Assembly: GCA_003161435.1 (NCBI GenBank)
Contig: PMOS01000002.1
Location: 1 to 64,000 of the forward strand
Length of the DNA: 64,000 bases
Direction of reading: 5' to 3'
From: Vulcanimicrobiota bacterium
GTDB lineage: Bacteria > Vulcanimicrobiota > Vulcanimicrobiia > Vulcanimicrobiales > Vulcanimicrobiaceae
The notes beneath the pieces were generated by a model. The model worked only from the letters and a program-made list of their open reading frames with translations, was not told the origin of the DNA and did not search any database. How positions within the stretch are numbered: position 1 is the stretch's first letter; each line of letters starts with the position of its first letter. Positions 20,703 through 29,010 of this stretch are shown piece by piece. The position numbers were made by a program, and so were the translations under genes.

Positions 20703-21529
20703 ACGCGGCGCGCGCGTTCGCGACGGTCGCCGTCGCGCTCGCGTGCGCAATGCCGTTGCCGGCCCGCGGCGACGCCGATCACTCGACCGGCGAACAGATC
20801 CTCGCTCGCGCGAAAGCGGTCTTCCGGGCGCACGTTCGACCGCCGTTCGTCGCCTACACGCTGTCGCGGCGCGACACGCACGACGGCGCGCCGGACTTCG
20901 AGAACAGCTACACGCTCAAAGTCTGGTGCCGCTCGTCCGATCGTTCGGCACTGACGCGCCGCGCGTGGCGCGGCATCGCGTACGGTTCGATCGAGAACAT
21001 CACGGTCGCGTTCGACGGCGAGGTCGATCCCGGCCCGCCGACTGCGGACATCTTCGAGCGCGCCCTGTTCGCACCGCGGCCTTCGGCGGCGCCCGCGGTG
21101 CCGGGGCCGACCGACTCGCCCTTGCCGGTGATCGGCGGCGTCGTCGTCTCGACCGACTACGACTATCGCGTGACGGCGTCGCAGCGCGAAGGGGCAACGT
21201 GGCATCTGACCCTGGAACCCAAACGCGATCCCGACCGCAACCGGCTCGACGATCTCTGGATCGACCAGGCGACGTACGAGGTGACGCGCGTCCGCCTGCG
21301 CGATCATCTCTACCTCGGATTCGGGGGCCGGTCGCTCGAGGACGAGTTCGAAGTGCGGTACACGCTGCGCGACGGCCTGCCGCTGATCGCATCGATCCAC
21401 GGCCAGACCCGCGACGATGAGTTCGAAACCGACTACACGTTCGCCGACGTCGGCTTCCCCGCGTCGCTCCCCGGCTGGTACTTCGAGCCGCAGCTCTACG
21501 GCCTGCACCGCGACGACGGGCCATCATGA
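20699..21529 (+). CDS. secreted protein of unknown function
   Basis: ATG 20699 overlaps the preceding TGA (ATGA) and is followed by a signal peptide (AFATVAVALACAMPLPARGD). The ~250-residue mature protein has alternating beta strands rich in acidic residues (HLTLEPKRDPDRNRLDDLW, EDEFEVRYTLRDG, DDEFETDYTFADVGFP) and resembles outer-membrane-lipoprotein-sorting or LolA/DUF-type half-barrels, for which the WIDQATYEVTRVRLRD stretch is suggestive. I cannot name a family with confidence. It is the last gene of the coupled polA-DUF192 run. Confidence 0.6.
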   Translation: MNAARAFATVAVALACAMPLPARGDADHSTGEQILARAKAVFRAHVRPPFVAYTLSRRDTHDGAPDFENSYTLKVWCRSSDRSALTRRAWRGIAYGSIENITVAFDGEVDPGPPTADIFERALFAPRPSAAPAVPGPTDSPLPVIGGVVVSTDYDYRVTASQREGATWHLTLEPKRDPDRNRLDDLWIDQATYEVTRVRLRDHLYLGFGGRSLEDEFEVRYTLRDGLPLIASIHGQTRDDEFETDYTFADVGFPASLPGWYFEPQLYGLHRDDGPS

Positions 21530-21876
21530 CGACGGCGGCGCATCGCGACGCGTTCGCTCGCCGGTCCAGCCCTTAGCGAGCGTACGAGACGCGCGCGTAC
21601 GCCGCGAGGCGCACCATTGCGGACGACGCGCGGGCACCCCGCCATTGCGCGAACGACGTGGCGGTCGCAGCGGCCGCTGACGGCCATCCGAACCATCGAT
21701 CGTGTCTTAGACAGACGTGCCCGAGCTCCCCGAAGGGGACCCAAGCGGGCCGCCGACCAAGAGCCCGAGATCGCTGTTCCTCACGGCCCCGTGACCGAGC
21801 GCTCGACGCGGGAGGGGAAGATTTCCGGAAGTTTCTCAGAAGGTTCGGGTCTCCCTGCGCGGAACTACGAGGGACT
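21530..21876. other. 347-bp gap upstream of the toxin-antitoxin pair
   Basis: No gene, tRNA or terminator was recognised here. On the minus strand a frame open from 22130 to 21573 contains the phrase HVCLRHDRWFGWP, reminiscent of short C..RH.RW stretches of uncharacterised proteins, so it might be a decayed gene end. The antitoxin promoter should be in the right half, where sequence is less GC-rich (around 21815-21850). Confidence 0.3.
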
Positions 21877-22251
21877 ATGCCGGTTACCGGAAGCGCGATA
21901 AGACGTGTGGCCGCCGAAGAGGTGTTCGATCCTCGGGGGCGAGTGCTGGGACCGGTCTTGGCGCGAGTCCTGGATATCTCGCTTGCGCGATTGGCAAAGA
22001 CGGCACATCTCACCGAACGAGCCCTCCGAAACAATCCGACGTCGGAACGTCTGCAAAAGCCCGGGCGGAAGATCGCCGTTCTTTTAGCGCGGCTGGACGG
22101 ACTCTTGGGATCGCGTAAGTCGTCACTCATCTGGCTGAAGAGTCCGCGACCTCAACTCGGTCATGCCTCTCCTCTCGATCTGCTGATCGACGGCGATTTC
22201 GATTCCGTGGAAACGCTGGTCTACGCGCTCGAGAGCGGTCAGCCAATCTGA
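21877..22251 (+). CDS. Xre/MbcA/ParS-family antitoxin (DUF2384)
   Basis: ATG 21877 (GAGGG just upstream) opens a 124-residue protein. Its C-terminus PLDLLIDGDFDSVETLVYAL is the DUF2384 antitoxin signature that contacts the toxin, and the middle (SLARLAKTAHLTERALRNNP) is the Xre-type helix-turn-helix that autoregulates the operon. Directly downstream is a RES-domain toxin gene, completing a type II Xre-RES module. The region is less GC-rich than its neighbours and both flanking units are unrelated, as expected for a mobile defence/stability cassette. Longer upstream frames are unsupported. Confidence 0.88.
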   Translation: MPVTGSAIRRVAAEEVFDPRGRVLGPVLARVLDISLARLAKTAHLTERALRNNPTSERLQKPGRKIAVLLARLDGLLGSRKSSLIWLKSPRPQLGHASPLDLLIDGDFDSVETLVYALESGQPI

Positions 22252-22301
22252 AGAATGTTCGCGGCCTTCGGACGCGCCTCTCGGGCGTATCCGGTGTCGC
22301 C

Positions 22302-22838
22302 GTGTCCGCGAAGTGCTATCGCTCCATCGACATCACTTGGGCCGGATCTCCGCTTTCCGGGTTCGGCTCGACGCAACGCGGTGGACGTTACAACCGAAAG
22401 AACACCTTCGAAGCGTACTACGTCTCAGGGTTGCGGCGAACGGCGCTCCTTGAAGTCGGAGCAATAGCCGGCGTTCACGGTGTCGTGCATGCGGTTTCGG
22501 GTCGCGCTCTCTTGACTGTCGACATTCGCCTGCGAAAAGTTCTCGATCTGCGTGATGCGAGCGTTCGGGCTTACCTCGGGGTGTCGCTGGCTGATTTATA
22601 CGCTCCATGGCTAACGGAGCAAAATAATCGCCGCTTTCCGCTGACACAGCGAATCGGGGAAGCCGCCCGGAGCGAACGTTTCGAGGCCATTCTAGCGCCC
22701 TCGGATGCGGACAAACCGGATGGTTGGAATCTCGCCATCATCCCCGAAACAATGGTGCGGGGAAGCTCCGTGTCGTCGACGACGTTATCTCCGGGGAGTC
22801 TGCCGTTCGCCCCGGAAACACTACGAGGAAGAATGTAG
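22302..22838 (+). CDS. RES-domain toxin (NAD+-degrading family)
   Basis: The 178-residue product has the RES core: a leading CYRSIDITWAGSPLSG, the invariant GGRYN with the active-site Arg, the EAYYVSGLRRTALLEVG segment with the conserved Glu, and a late Ser/Asn-rich strand (PDGWNLAI). Characterised RES toxins degrade NAD+. GTG 22302 is the first usable start and leaves the core intact; it is 50 nt after the antitoxin stop, while most such pairs overlap or are closer. No frameshift is visible. The gene is less GC-rich than its surroundings, including AT-rich codons such as in EQNNRRF. Confidence 0.85.
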   Translation: MSAKCYRSIDITWAGSPLSGFGSTQRGGRYNRKNTFEAYYVSGLRRTALLEVGAIAGVHGVVHAVSGRALLTVDIRLRKVLDLRDASVRAYLGVSLADLYAPWLTEQNNRRFPLTQRIGEAARSERFEAILAPSDADKPDGWNLAIIPETMVRGSSVSSTTLSPGSLPFAPETLRGRM

Positions 22839-22842
22839 CGCT

Positions 22843-23526
22843 TCAACCGCAGCGGCCGTCGGCGACTTCGACGATGCGGTCGACGAACGGGACGATGCGG
22901 TCGTCGTGCGAGGCGATCACGACGGCGGCGCGGTCCTCGCGTGCCAGCCGGCAGAGCAGTCGCGCCGCCTCCATCCCGCTGGTGCTATCGAGCGAGGAGG
23001 TCGGCTCGTCGGCAAAGACGATCGAGGGTCGTTTCGCCAGCGCCCGAGCGATTGCGACGCGTTGCTGCTCGCCGCCTGAGAGCTCACGCGGAAAGCGTTC
23101 CGCCTTCCCGGCCAGCCCCAGCGCTTCGAGCGTCGCGAGCGTGCGCGTACGGGCCTCGCGCGCCGATGCGCCGCCGGCGCGCAGCACCAGCTCGACGTTC
23201 TCGCGCGCCTGGAGTGCCGCGATCAGCCCGAAGCGTTGGAACACGAAACCGAACCGGTCCAGGCGCAGCCGCGTGCGCGCCCCGGCGTCGAGCGACGCGA
23301 GATCAACGCCGCTGACCCGCACGCTGCCGCGCTGCGCGGTCAGCAGTCCGGCCAGCACGCACAGCAGCGTCGTCTTTCCCGAGCCGGAATGGCCGCGCAG
23401 CAGCACGATCTCGCCGGCATCGACCGCGAGGCTCGCGCCGTGCAAGGCTTCTTCGCTGGCCGCGCGCGGGTAGCGGTAGTACAGATCGTGCGCCGCGACG
23501 ACCGCCGCATCGCGCGCGTCAACCAT
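22843..23526 (-). CDS. ABC transporter ATPase (MacB/LolD/DevA-like)
   Basis: The 227-residue product has Walker A LRGHSGSGKTTLLCVLAG, the Q-loop FVFQRFGLI, the signature LSGGEQQRVAIARAL, Walker B IVFADEP and the switch His (VIASHDD). It belongs to the group partnered with FtsX/MacB-type permeases that export lipids, lipoproteins, peptides or glycolipids. ATG 23526 overlaps the end of the permease gene by 8 nt, so the two form one exporter. The substrate is unknown. Its 3' end lies 4 bp from the converging RES toxin gene. Confidence 0.93.
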   Translation of the reverse strand: MVDARDAAVVAAHDLYYRYPRAASEEALHGASLAVDAGEIVLLRGHSGSGKTTLLCVLAGLLTAQRGSVRVSGVDLASLDAGARTRLRLDRFGFVFQRFGLIAALQARENVELVLRAGGASAREARTRTLATLEALGLAGKAERFPRELSGGEQQRVAIARALAKRPSIVFADEPTSSLDSTSGMEAARLLCRLAREDRAAVVIASHDDRIVPFVDRIVEVADGRCG

Positions 23527-24673
23527 CGAACACCAGCGCGGGATCGATGCGCACCGCGCGCCACATGGCGAGCAGCGAGGCGCCGACGCAGATGAACAGG
23601 GCGACGCCGAACGCGAGCACGCCGTCGAGCGGCGTGATCGTGATGTACAAGCCGCGCTTCGCCCCCGCGACGAAGACGACGGCGGCGCTGATCGCGAGGC
23701 CCGGCAGATAGCCCAGCACGGCGAGCGCGACGGCTTGCCACGCGATCGCAGCGTAGAGCGCACGGTCTGCGATCCCGACCGCCTTGAGCATCGCGTACTC
23801 ACGGACGTGCTCGTTCACCGACACGTACAGGATCTGTCCGACGACGATTGCGCCGACCAGCGCTCCGATCGCCGCCCCCAGCGCGAGGATGAAGCCGATG
23901 TTGGTGCGCCTGATCCAGAACGCCCGGGTGATCGCCGCCATCTCGTCGCGCGAGAACGCGCGCGCACCGGGGAGCGCGCGCTCGATCGACGCGCGCACGG
24001 CCGCCGCGTCGTCCGCCGAGCGCAGGCGCACCAGGACGTAGCTGACCGGGGAGTCCGCGGCCACTCTGCCGCCCATGATCTCGCCCAGAGAGAGCGGGCT
24101 CCACGCGACGGCGCTGTCGAGCGACGCGTAGAGGAACGTCGGCGAGACGATCGGCTGCGTCCCGTGCGTCAGGGCCGCGACTCGCGCCGGAAGGCCGCGG
24201 ATGTTCCCCGTCGCACCGACGCCCGCGGCGTCGAGCAACGGGAGCTGGGTCGCGTCGGTCGCGAAATCGCCGAGCCGCATCGCCGCGAACGTCTCGGCGG
24301 GGACGCCGAGGTGCAAGGACGAGCCGGCGGGCTCGAAGCCGATCACCCGCACGTAGTCGAGCACGCCGGACGCGCTCTGCCGGACCGCGGAGCGCACCGC
24401 GAGCGGTTCCGCGTGCTCGACCCCGGCGATCGAGCGGATCCGCGCGACCGAGTCGTAGCGGACCGGAAGCGTGATCTCCAGGTAGGACATCTCGCGCGAG
24501 CCGACCCAGATCTGCGCGTCGGACTGGTCGATCAGCAGCGTCGTCGAGGTGACGAAGCTGGAGTAGATCCCGGCCTGCACCAGGACGAGCGCGACGACGA
24601 ACGCGATCCCGGCGAGCGACGCGACCAGCCGCGGAACGTCCTCGAGGACGTAGCGAATCGCAAGCGTCCGCAC
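23519..24673 (-). CDS. ABC transporter permease, FtsX/MacB/DevC type
   Basis: This 384-residue permease has one N-terminal helix (LVASLAGIAFVVALVLVQAG), a periplasmic domain of about 210 residues, and three C-terminal helices ending in RIDPALVF, a typical FtsX-like/DevC-like ending. The periplasmic part contains QIWVGSREMSYLEITLP, similar to DevC. No adaptor (membrane-fusion) gene accompanies the pair. GTG 24673 is the only start that keeps the first helix. It is the first gene of the operon and lies 76 bp from the divergent mutM gene. Confidence 0.88.
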   Translation of the reverse strand: MRTLAIRYVLEDVPRLVASLAGIAFVVALVLVQAGIYSSFVTSTTLLIDQSDAQIWVGSREMSYLEITLPVRYDSVARIRSIAGVEHAEPLAVRSAVRQSASGVLDYVRVIGFEPAGSSLHLGVPAETFAAMRLGDFATDATQLPLLDAAGVGATGNIRGLPARVAALTHGTQPIVSPTFLYASLDSAVAWSPLSLGEIMGGRVAADSPVSYVLVRLRSADDAAAVRASIERALPGARAFSRDEMAAITRAFWIRRTNIGFILALGAAIGALVGAIVVGQILYVSVNEHVREYAMLKAVGIADRALYAAIAWQAVALAVLGYLPGLAISAAVVFVAGAKRGLYITITPLDGVLAFGVALFICVGASLLAMWRAVRIDPALVFDG

Positions 24674-24749
24674 CGTTGGCCTATTCGGTTCGGCGGGCGA
24701 CCTGCCCCGCGGCGCAACGGCTCCAGCCCGCGGCGTGTTCTAGGTGGAG

Positions 24750-25565
24750 GTGCCCGAGCTCCCCGAAGTCGAGACCATCGCGCGTGGTCTCGCCAATGCC
24801 GTCACCGGCAAAACGGTGGCATCGGTTGCCGTCACGATGGCGAAGATCGCGATCGCGCCGGCGGGTGAGTCCTTCCAGGAGGCCCTCACCGGCGAAACGA
24901 TCGCGGCCGTCGGGCGGCGCGGGAAGTACGTGGTGCTGGAGCTGGCGTCGGGGCGGCGGCTCGCCGTTCATCTCCGGATGACCGGACGGCTCATCGTCCA
25001 AGCGCCCGGCTACTCCGAACCGTATCCGTACACGCACGTTCGCGTGTCGTTCACGGACGGTTCGGCCCTCAGCTTCGCCGACGTCCGGCAGTTTGGCCGG
25101 ATGCGCCTGCTCCCGGCCGGCGACCCCTGGGACGCCGACGGCGGCGTCGAGCCCCTCTCTAAGGGGTTTACCAGCGAGGCGTTTGTGAGTATGCTGGACG
25201 GGCGTCGCACGCCGATCAAGACCTTCCTGCTCGACCAGAGCAGGATCGCCGGAGTCGGAAACATCTACGCGTGCGAAGCCTTGTGGGAAGCGGGGATCCG
25301 GCCGAGCCGCCCGGCTCACAAGATCACCAAGCCGGCTCGACGCCGGTTGCACGGCGCGGTCCGAGACGTCCTCCAACGTGCCATCGCGGCTCGTGGGACG
25401 AGCGTGGACGACTACGTCGACGCTGAGGGGCTACGGGGCGGGTACCAAAACCAACTCGCCGTCTATGGCCGCCTCGGTGAACCGTGTCCTCGGTGTGGGA
25501 AACCCATCGTCCGCACGGTCCTCGGTCAGCGCGGGACCTGGTGGTGCCGCGGCTGCCAAAAATAA
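24750..25565 (+). CDS. mutM: formamidopyrimidine-DNA glycosylase (MutM/Fpg)
   Basis: The start is fixed by chemistry: Fpg needs Pro as the residue after Met, and GTG 24750 gives MPELPEVET, so the earlier GTG at 24744 is rejected. The 271-residue protein has catalytic Pro2 and Glu3, Lys59 in RRGKYVVLEL, the LRMTGRL loop, the helix-two-turn-helix region (LLDQSRIAGVGNIYACE) and the C-terminal zinc finger CPRCGKP...WWCRGCQ with the DNA-contacting Arg. It excises 8-oxoguanine and nicks the abasic site. The S1-like gene follows 28 nt downstream. Confidence 0.97.
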   Translation: MPELPEVETIARGLANAVTGKTVASVAVTMAKIAIAPAGESFQEALTGETIAAVGRRGKYVVLELASGRRLAVHLRMTGRLIVQAPGYSEPYPYTHVRVSFTDGSALSFADVRQFGRMRLLPAGDPWDADGGVEPLSKGFTSEAFVSMLDGRRTPIKTFLLDQSRIAGVGNIYACEALWEAGIRPSRPAHKITKPARRRLHGAVRDVLQRAIAARGTSVDDYVDAEGLRGGYQNQLAVYGRLGEPCPRCGKPIVRTVLGQRGTWWCRGCQK

Positions 25566-25593
25566 AAATTAAAGCGAAGGAAGTTACTCCACC

Positions 25594-26793
25594 ATTTCCA
25601 CCACACTCGATCTCGAACCGCAGGATCCGCAGGCTCAAGCAGCCGCAGCGGCCCCCACGGCTCCTGAAGCCCACCACGAAGAAGAAGACCAGCTCGCGCT
25701 CGAGCAGCGCCTCTACGAAGAATCCCTGAAGGTCCTCGACGAGGGCCAGGTGCTCACCGGCGTCATCGTCGCCAAGTACCAGGACGAATTGCTCGTCGAC
25801 ATCGGCGGCAAGTCCGAAGGCATCCTTCCGTTCCGCGAGCTCTCGCTCGCGATCGAACCGAAGGAGCTCAAGGTCGGCGATACCCTGGAAGTCATGATCC
25901 ACCGGATCGACGACCAGGACGGACAGCTCTATCTGAGCGAGCGCCGCGCCCGCGCGTTGAAGACGTGGGAAAAGGTCATCGAGGCTCACGACAACGACGA
26001 AGTCATCGAAGCGACCGTCACGCAGGTCGTCAAAGGCGGCGTCTTGGTCGACCTCGGCATGCGCGGCTTCGTACCGGCGTCGCAGATCCGCCGCCAGCCC
26101 GTCGGCAATTTGGATGAGCTGGTCGGCAAGAAACTGCGGCTCAAGGTCATCGATCTCGACCACAAGCGTCATCGCGTCGTGCTCTCGCAGCGCCAGGTGC
26201 TCGAAGAAGAGCTCAACGCCAAGAAGCAGGAGCTGCTGGGCACGCTACAGGTCGGTCAGATCCGCGAAGGCTTCGTCGTGCGGCTCGCCGAGTTCGGCGC
26301 GTTCGTCGACCTGGGCGGCATCGACGGTTTGATCCACAACTCCGAGCTGTCGTACGCGCGGATCAAGCACCCGTCCGAGGTCGTCAAGATCGGCGACACC
26401 GTCTCGGTTGAAGTGATGAAGTTCGATCCCGAGGCGAAGAAGGTTTCGCTCTCGCTCAAGCACGCGCTGCCCGATCCATGGGTCGAGCACGCCGACAAGC
26501 TGTGGGAGGGCAACAAGCTCGTCGCGCAAGTCGTCAAAGTGACGCCGAACTATCTCTTGGTCGAGATCGTTCCGGGCGTGCTGGCGATGGTCCCGAAGGG
26601 CGAGTTCGACGCGAGTGTCCAGTACTCGCCGGGCCAGGAGGTCGAGGTCACGCTGTTGACCATCAACCACGGCACGCGGCGCATCACGGGCTCGATCCAG
26701 CACGTCGCCGACGTCGCACCGGAAGAGCTCGAACAGTTCCCCGTCGAGGACGGCTTCGGCCCGCTCGGCGCGGAGCTCTCACAAACCGTCTAG
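25594..26793 (+). CDS. rpsA: ribosomal protein S1-like protein with four S1 domains; proposed ATT start
   Basis: The product has four S1 RNA-binding domains, beginning near residues 51 ([20 protein letters not shown]), 137 ([20 protein letters not shown]), 222 ([20 protein letters not shown]) and 308 ([19 protein letters not shown]). It would bind mRNA on the 30S subunit. The first ATG/GTG/TTG in frame is GTG 25750, inside the first domain, so it cannot be the true start. Upstream the frame stays coding-like back to a TAA at 25570. The only start-like codon there is ATT 25594, with AAGGAAG (25577-25583) 10 nt before it, giving 399 residues and an acidic N-terminus. Function firm; start inferred. 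Confidence 0.85.
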   Translation: MSTTLDLEPQDPQAQAAAAAPTAPEAHHEEEDQLALEQRLYEESLKVLDEGQVLTGVIVAKYQDELLVDIGGKSEGILPFRELSLAIEPKELKVGDTLEVMIHRIDDQDGQLYLSERRARALKTWEKVIEAHDNDEVIEATVTQVVKGGVLVDLGMRGFVPASQIRRQPVGNLDELVGKKLRLKVIDLDHKRHRVVLSQRQVLEEELNAKKQELLGTLQVGQIREGFVVRLAEFGAFVDLGGIDGLIHNSELSYARIKHPSEVVKIGDTVSVEVMKFDPEAKKVSLSLKHALPDPWVEHADKLWEGNKLVAQVVKVTPNYLLVEIVPGVLAMVPKGEFDASVQYSPGQEVEVTLLTINHGTRRITGSIQHVADVAPEELEQFPVEDGFGPLGAELSQTV

Positions 26794-26832
26794 AACGCCT
26801 TCGCGACTACGGTCGCGAGCGATCATGATGCA

Positions 26833-26867
26833 CGAGGGAAGCGGCAACGCTTCCCTCGCGTTTTTTT
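26833..26867 (+). terminator. rho-independent terminator after the S1-like gene
   Basis: A 10-bp perfect stem, CGAGGGAAGC (26833-26842) with GCTTCCCTCG (26849-26858), a 6-nt loop and a run of seven T at 26861-26867. It lies 40 nt after the rpsA-like stop and just before the end of the convergent DUF1003 gene. Confidence 0.92.
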
Positions 26868-26869
26868 GC

Positions 26870-27346
26870 TCAAGGCGTGCTGTCTTCCGCGGCGAGGTTT
26901 GCGACCATGGCCTTGATGTCTTCGACGTCGCATTCGATCTTGCCGGCGATCTCGATCAAAATGCGCTCTTGCAGCTCCTGATGGTAGAGCAGCCGCGAGA
27001 TCGAGTCGTGGTCGTGCTCGGCGCGCAGCTCGGCGTGTGCCGCCGACTGACGCTGCCCGACGGCCAGGATGAAGATCAAGATCAGCTGCAACACGTTCGA
27101 AACCGTCAGCAGGAACGCGAACGGAAACGGATCCCACTTGGTCGCGATTCCGACGATGATCCACACCGCCTGAATCAGGACGGCGAGCCCGAGCGCGACC
27201 GGCGCACCGGTCGAGTCGGCGATGCGTTTGCACAGCTTCTCCGTCGCCGATAGGCTGTCGCGATGCTCCTGATTGACGTCGTGGACGAACGGGTGTTCCG
27301 TGGCGTCGAGTCCGGGCGTTACGGGCATGGCAGGCGTCGCATTCAT
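26870..27346 (-). CDS. DUF1003 family membrane protein
   Basis: The 158-residue product has a soluble N-terminus, KLCKRIADSTGAPVALG, two membrane helices (LAVLIQAVWIIVGIATKWD and FAFLLTVSNVLQLILIFILAV) separated by a short loop, and the characteristic acidic/His stretch RAEHDHDSISRLLYHQELQE, all typical of DUF1003. Members are small inner-membrane proteins of unknown function, sometimes linked to stress or cation transport. It starts at ATG 27346 and has no same-strand partner nearby. Confidence 0.88.
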   Translation of the reverse strand: MNATPAMPVTPGLDATEHPFVHDVNQEHRDSLSATEKLCKRIADSTGAPVALGLAVLIQAVWIIVGIATKWDPFPFAFLLTVSNVLQLILIFILAVGQRQSAAHAELRAEHDHDSISRLLYHQELQERILIEIAGKIECDVEDIKAMVANLAAEDSTP

Positions 27347-27375
27347 GCCGCGCTCTATACGCCGGTCGCCACCGC

Positions 27376-27513
27376 GTCACCCTGAGCCTGTCGAAGGGCC
27401 GCGTCCTATCGAAACGCTCGCGCTGAACGGTCACCCTGAGCGTGTCGAAGGGTGACCCTCTCGGGGCACGCCGTCCGGGCGGGATCGTCGTTCTTCGACA
27501 GGCTCAGGATGAC
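27376..27513. repeat. cluster of three GTCAYCCTGAGC dispersed repeats
   Basis: Two direct copies (27376-27398 and 27430-27456) are followed by one inverted copy (27493-27513). The second copy is itself extended to GTCACCCTGAGCGTGTCGAA followed by GGGTGAC, giving self-complementary ends (GTCACCC/GGGTGAC). The cluster fills the divergent gap between the DUF1003 gene and coaE and could fold into alternative hairpins. Confidence 0.8.
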
Positions 27514-27538
27514 GTGATGTGCGAAGCTGCGGTCATTG

Positions 27539-28153
27539 ATGGCGAAGCTCAGGGTCGGGCTGACCGGCGGGATCGGTTCGGGGAAGAGCGCGGTGGCGAA
27601 CGTGCTCGGGGAACGCGGTGCGACCGTGATCGACGCCGACGTGCTTGCCCGCGAGGTCGTCGCGGCCGGCTCCGCCGGGTTGCGCGAGATCGCCGCCCGC
27701 TGGCCGGAGGCGATCGGCACCGGCGGCGCACTCGACCGAGCTGCGATGGCGGGCATTGTGTTCGCCGACGCCGACGCGCGCGCACAGCTCAACGCGATCA
27801 CCCATCCGCGGGTACGCGCGCGGGCCGCGGAACTCGAGCTGGAGGCACCTGACGGGCTGGTCGTCCACGCCATCCCGCTGCTGTTCGAAGGCGATTTCTG
27901 GCGCAGCTGCGACCGCACCGTGTTGGTCGCCGCCCCGCCCGAGGTACGAATCGCCCGGGTCGTCGCCCGCGATGCAGCCGAACGAGCCGCGGTCGAGCGG
28001 CGGATGGCGGCGCAGATCGATCCGGCGCTCGCACGGGCCCGCGCCGACTACGTGATCGAGAACGACGGTGATCTCGACGCCCTGCGAGAACGGAGTTTGC
28101 AGGTGTACGACGCGCTCTTGCGCGACCTCGCGGCAAAGGAGAACTTCGGATGA
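27539..28153 (+). CDS. coaE: dephospho-CoA kinase
   Basis: This 204-residue enzyme has the P-loop VGLTGGIGSGKSAV, the substrate-binding DADVLAREVV, the THPRVR segment and the LFEGDFWRSCD lid region of CoaE. It phosphorylates dephospho-CoA in the last step of coenzyme A synthesis. ATG 27539 is preferred to the TTG three bases upstream because the family has only a few residues before the P-loop strand. Its stop overlaps the next start by ATGA. The dispersed-repeat cluster lies immediately upstream. Confidence 0.95.
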   Translation: MAKLRVGLTGGIGSGKSAVANVLGERGATVIDADVLAREVVAAGSAGLREIAARWPEAIGTGGALDRAAMAGIVFADADARAQLNAITHPRVRARAAELELEAPDGLVVHAIPLLFEGDFWRSCDRTVLVAAPPEVRIARVVARDAAERAAVERRMAAQIDPALARARADYVIENDGDLDALRERSLQVYDALLRDLAAKENFG

Positions 28154-29010
28154 TCGCACCGCCCGTCCGTGACCCGCTGGCCTTCGACGCTCTGCTGTCC
28201 TCGTCGTGGGCGCTGTTCCGCCGCAACTGGATCGTCGCGCTACCGCCCGTCATCGCCGCACTCCTCATCATCATCGGGATCGTGATCCTCGCCGTGCTGG
28301 CGTTTGCGGTCACCGTCTCGACCGGCTCGATGCAGCAGCAGCCGAGCACGCCGGTCATCCTCGTGCTCGCCCTGCTGTACGTCCTGCTCTGCGTCGGCAT
28401 CGCCGCGCTGAGCCTGTGGGCGTACGCCGCGATGTTCGGCATGGCCGATGCGGCCTGGGAGCGCGGGACGGCGACCATCGCCGACGGGAACGCCGCATTC
28501 CGCGCGCGCGGCGGCGCATTGTTGGTGGCGGTGATCGGGCTGATCGGCGTCGGTATCGTCGCGTTGATCCTTGCGCTGCCGACGCTGTTCATCGCGCTGC
28601 TCGCGTTTCCGCTGTTCACGATGTACGTGATTCCGGCCGTGGTCAGCGGTCGCCGCGGCGGCTTCGAAGCGATCGGCGATTCGTTCCGTTTGGTGCGCGC
28701 GTTCTTCTTGCCGTCGCTGATTGCGTTCGTGGTGCTGTTCGGGATTTCGTACGGGATCAGCTTTATCGGCGCTATTCCGATCGTGCCGTTGGAACTCGCG
28801 ACGATGCCGGGCGCCGGAGAGACGGCGATGCGTATCCCGTCGATCCCGCTCATTATCTTCGGGGGGATCGGCTATCTCGTTGCAATCGCCTTGCAGCTCG
28901 CGTACGCCGGCTTCTACGCGATCGCGCTCGTCGGTCTGTATCGTTCCCTCGTCGTGCCGCGGCCGGTCCCGCCGCCCGCCCCGGCGGCCGGCGAGATCGT
29001 CGCGACCTAA
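28150..29010 (+). CDS. multi-pass membrane protein of unknown function
   Basis: The 286-residue protein has about six membrane helices: near residues 36-60 (VIAALLIIIGIVILAVLAFA), 70-100, 120-150, 150-170, 195-215 and 230-260. The layout, with a soluble start DPLAFDALLSSSWALFRRNWI, resembles the DUF7847/GlpQ-membrane-domain-like family of helical proteins, but there is no catalytic motif. It overlaps the end of coaE by 4 nt, so the two are probably coexpressed, although no functional link is known. Confidence 0.75.
   Translation: MIAPPVRDPLAFDALLSSSWALFRRNWIVALPPVIAALLIIIGIVILAVLAFAVTVSTGSMQQQPSTPVILVLALLYVLLCVGIAALSLWAYAAMFGMADAAWERGTATIADGNAAFRARGGALLVAVIGLIGVGIVALILALPTLFIALLAFPLFTMYVIPAVVSGRRGGFEAIGDSFRLVRAFFLPSLIAFVVLFGISYGISFIGAIPIVPLELATMPGAGETAMRIPSIPLIIFGGIGYLVAIALQLAYAGFYAIALVGLYRSLVVPRPVPPPAPAAGEIVAT

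Noticed and set aside
24744..24749. GTG 24744 as the mutM start
   Set aside because: It would place two residues before the catalytic proline, which must be the first residue after Met removal; GTG 24750 satisfies this.
27433..27470. Hairpin in the repeat cluster as a terminator
   Set aside because: The stem GTCACCC/GGGTGAC is real but there is no T-run, and it lies between divergent genes where no transcript should end; it is better treated as part of the dispersed repeat.
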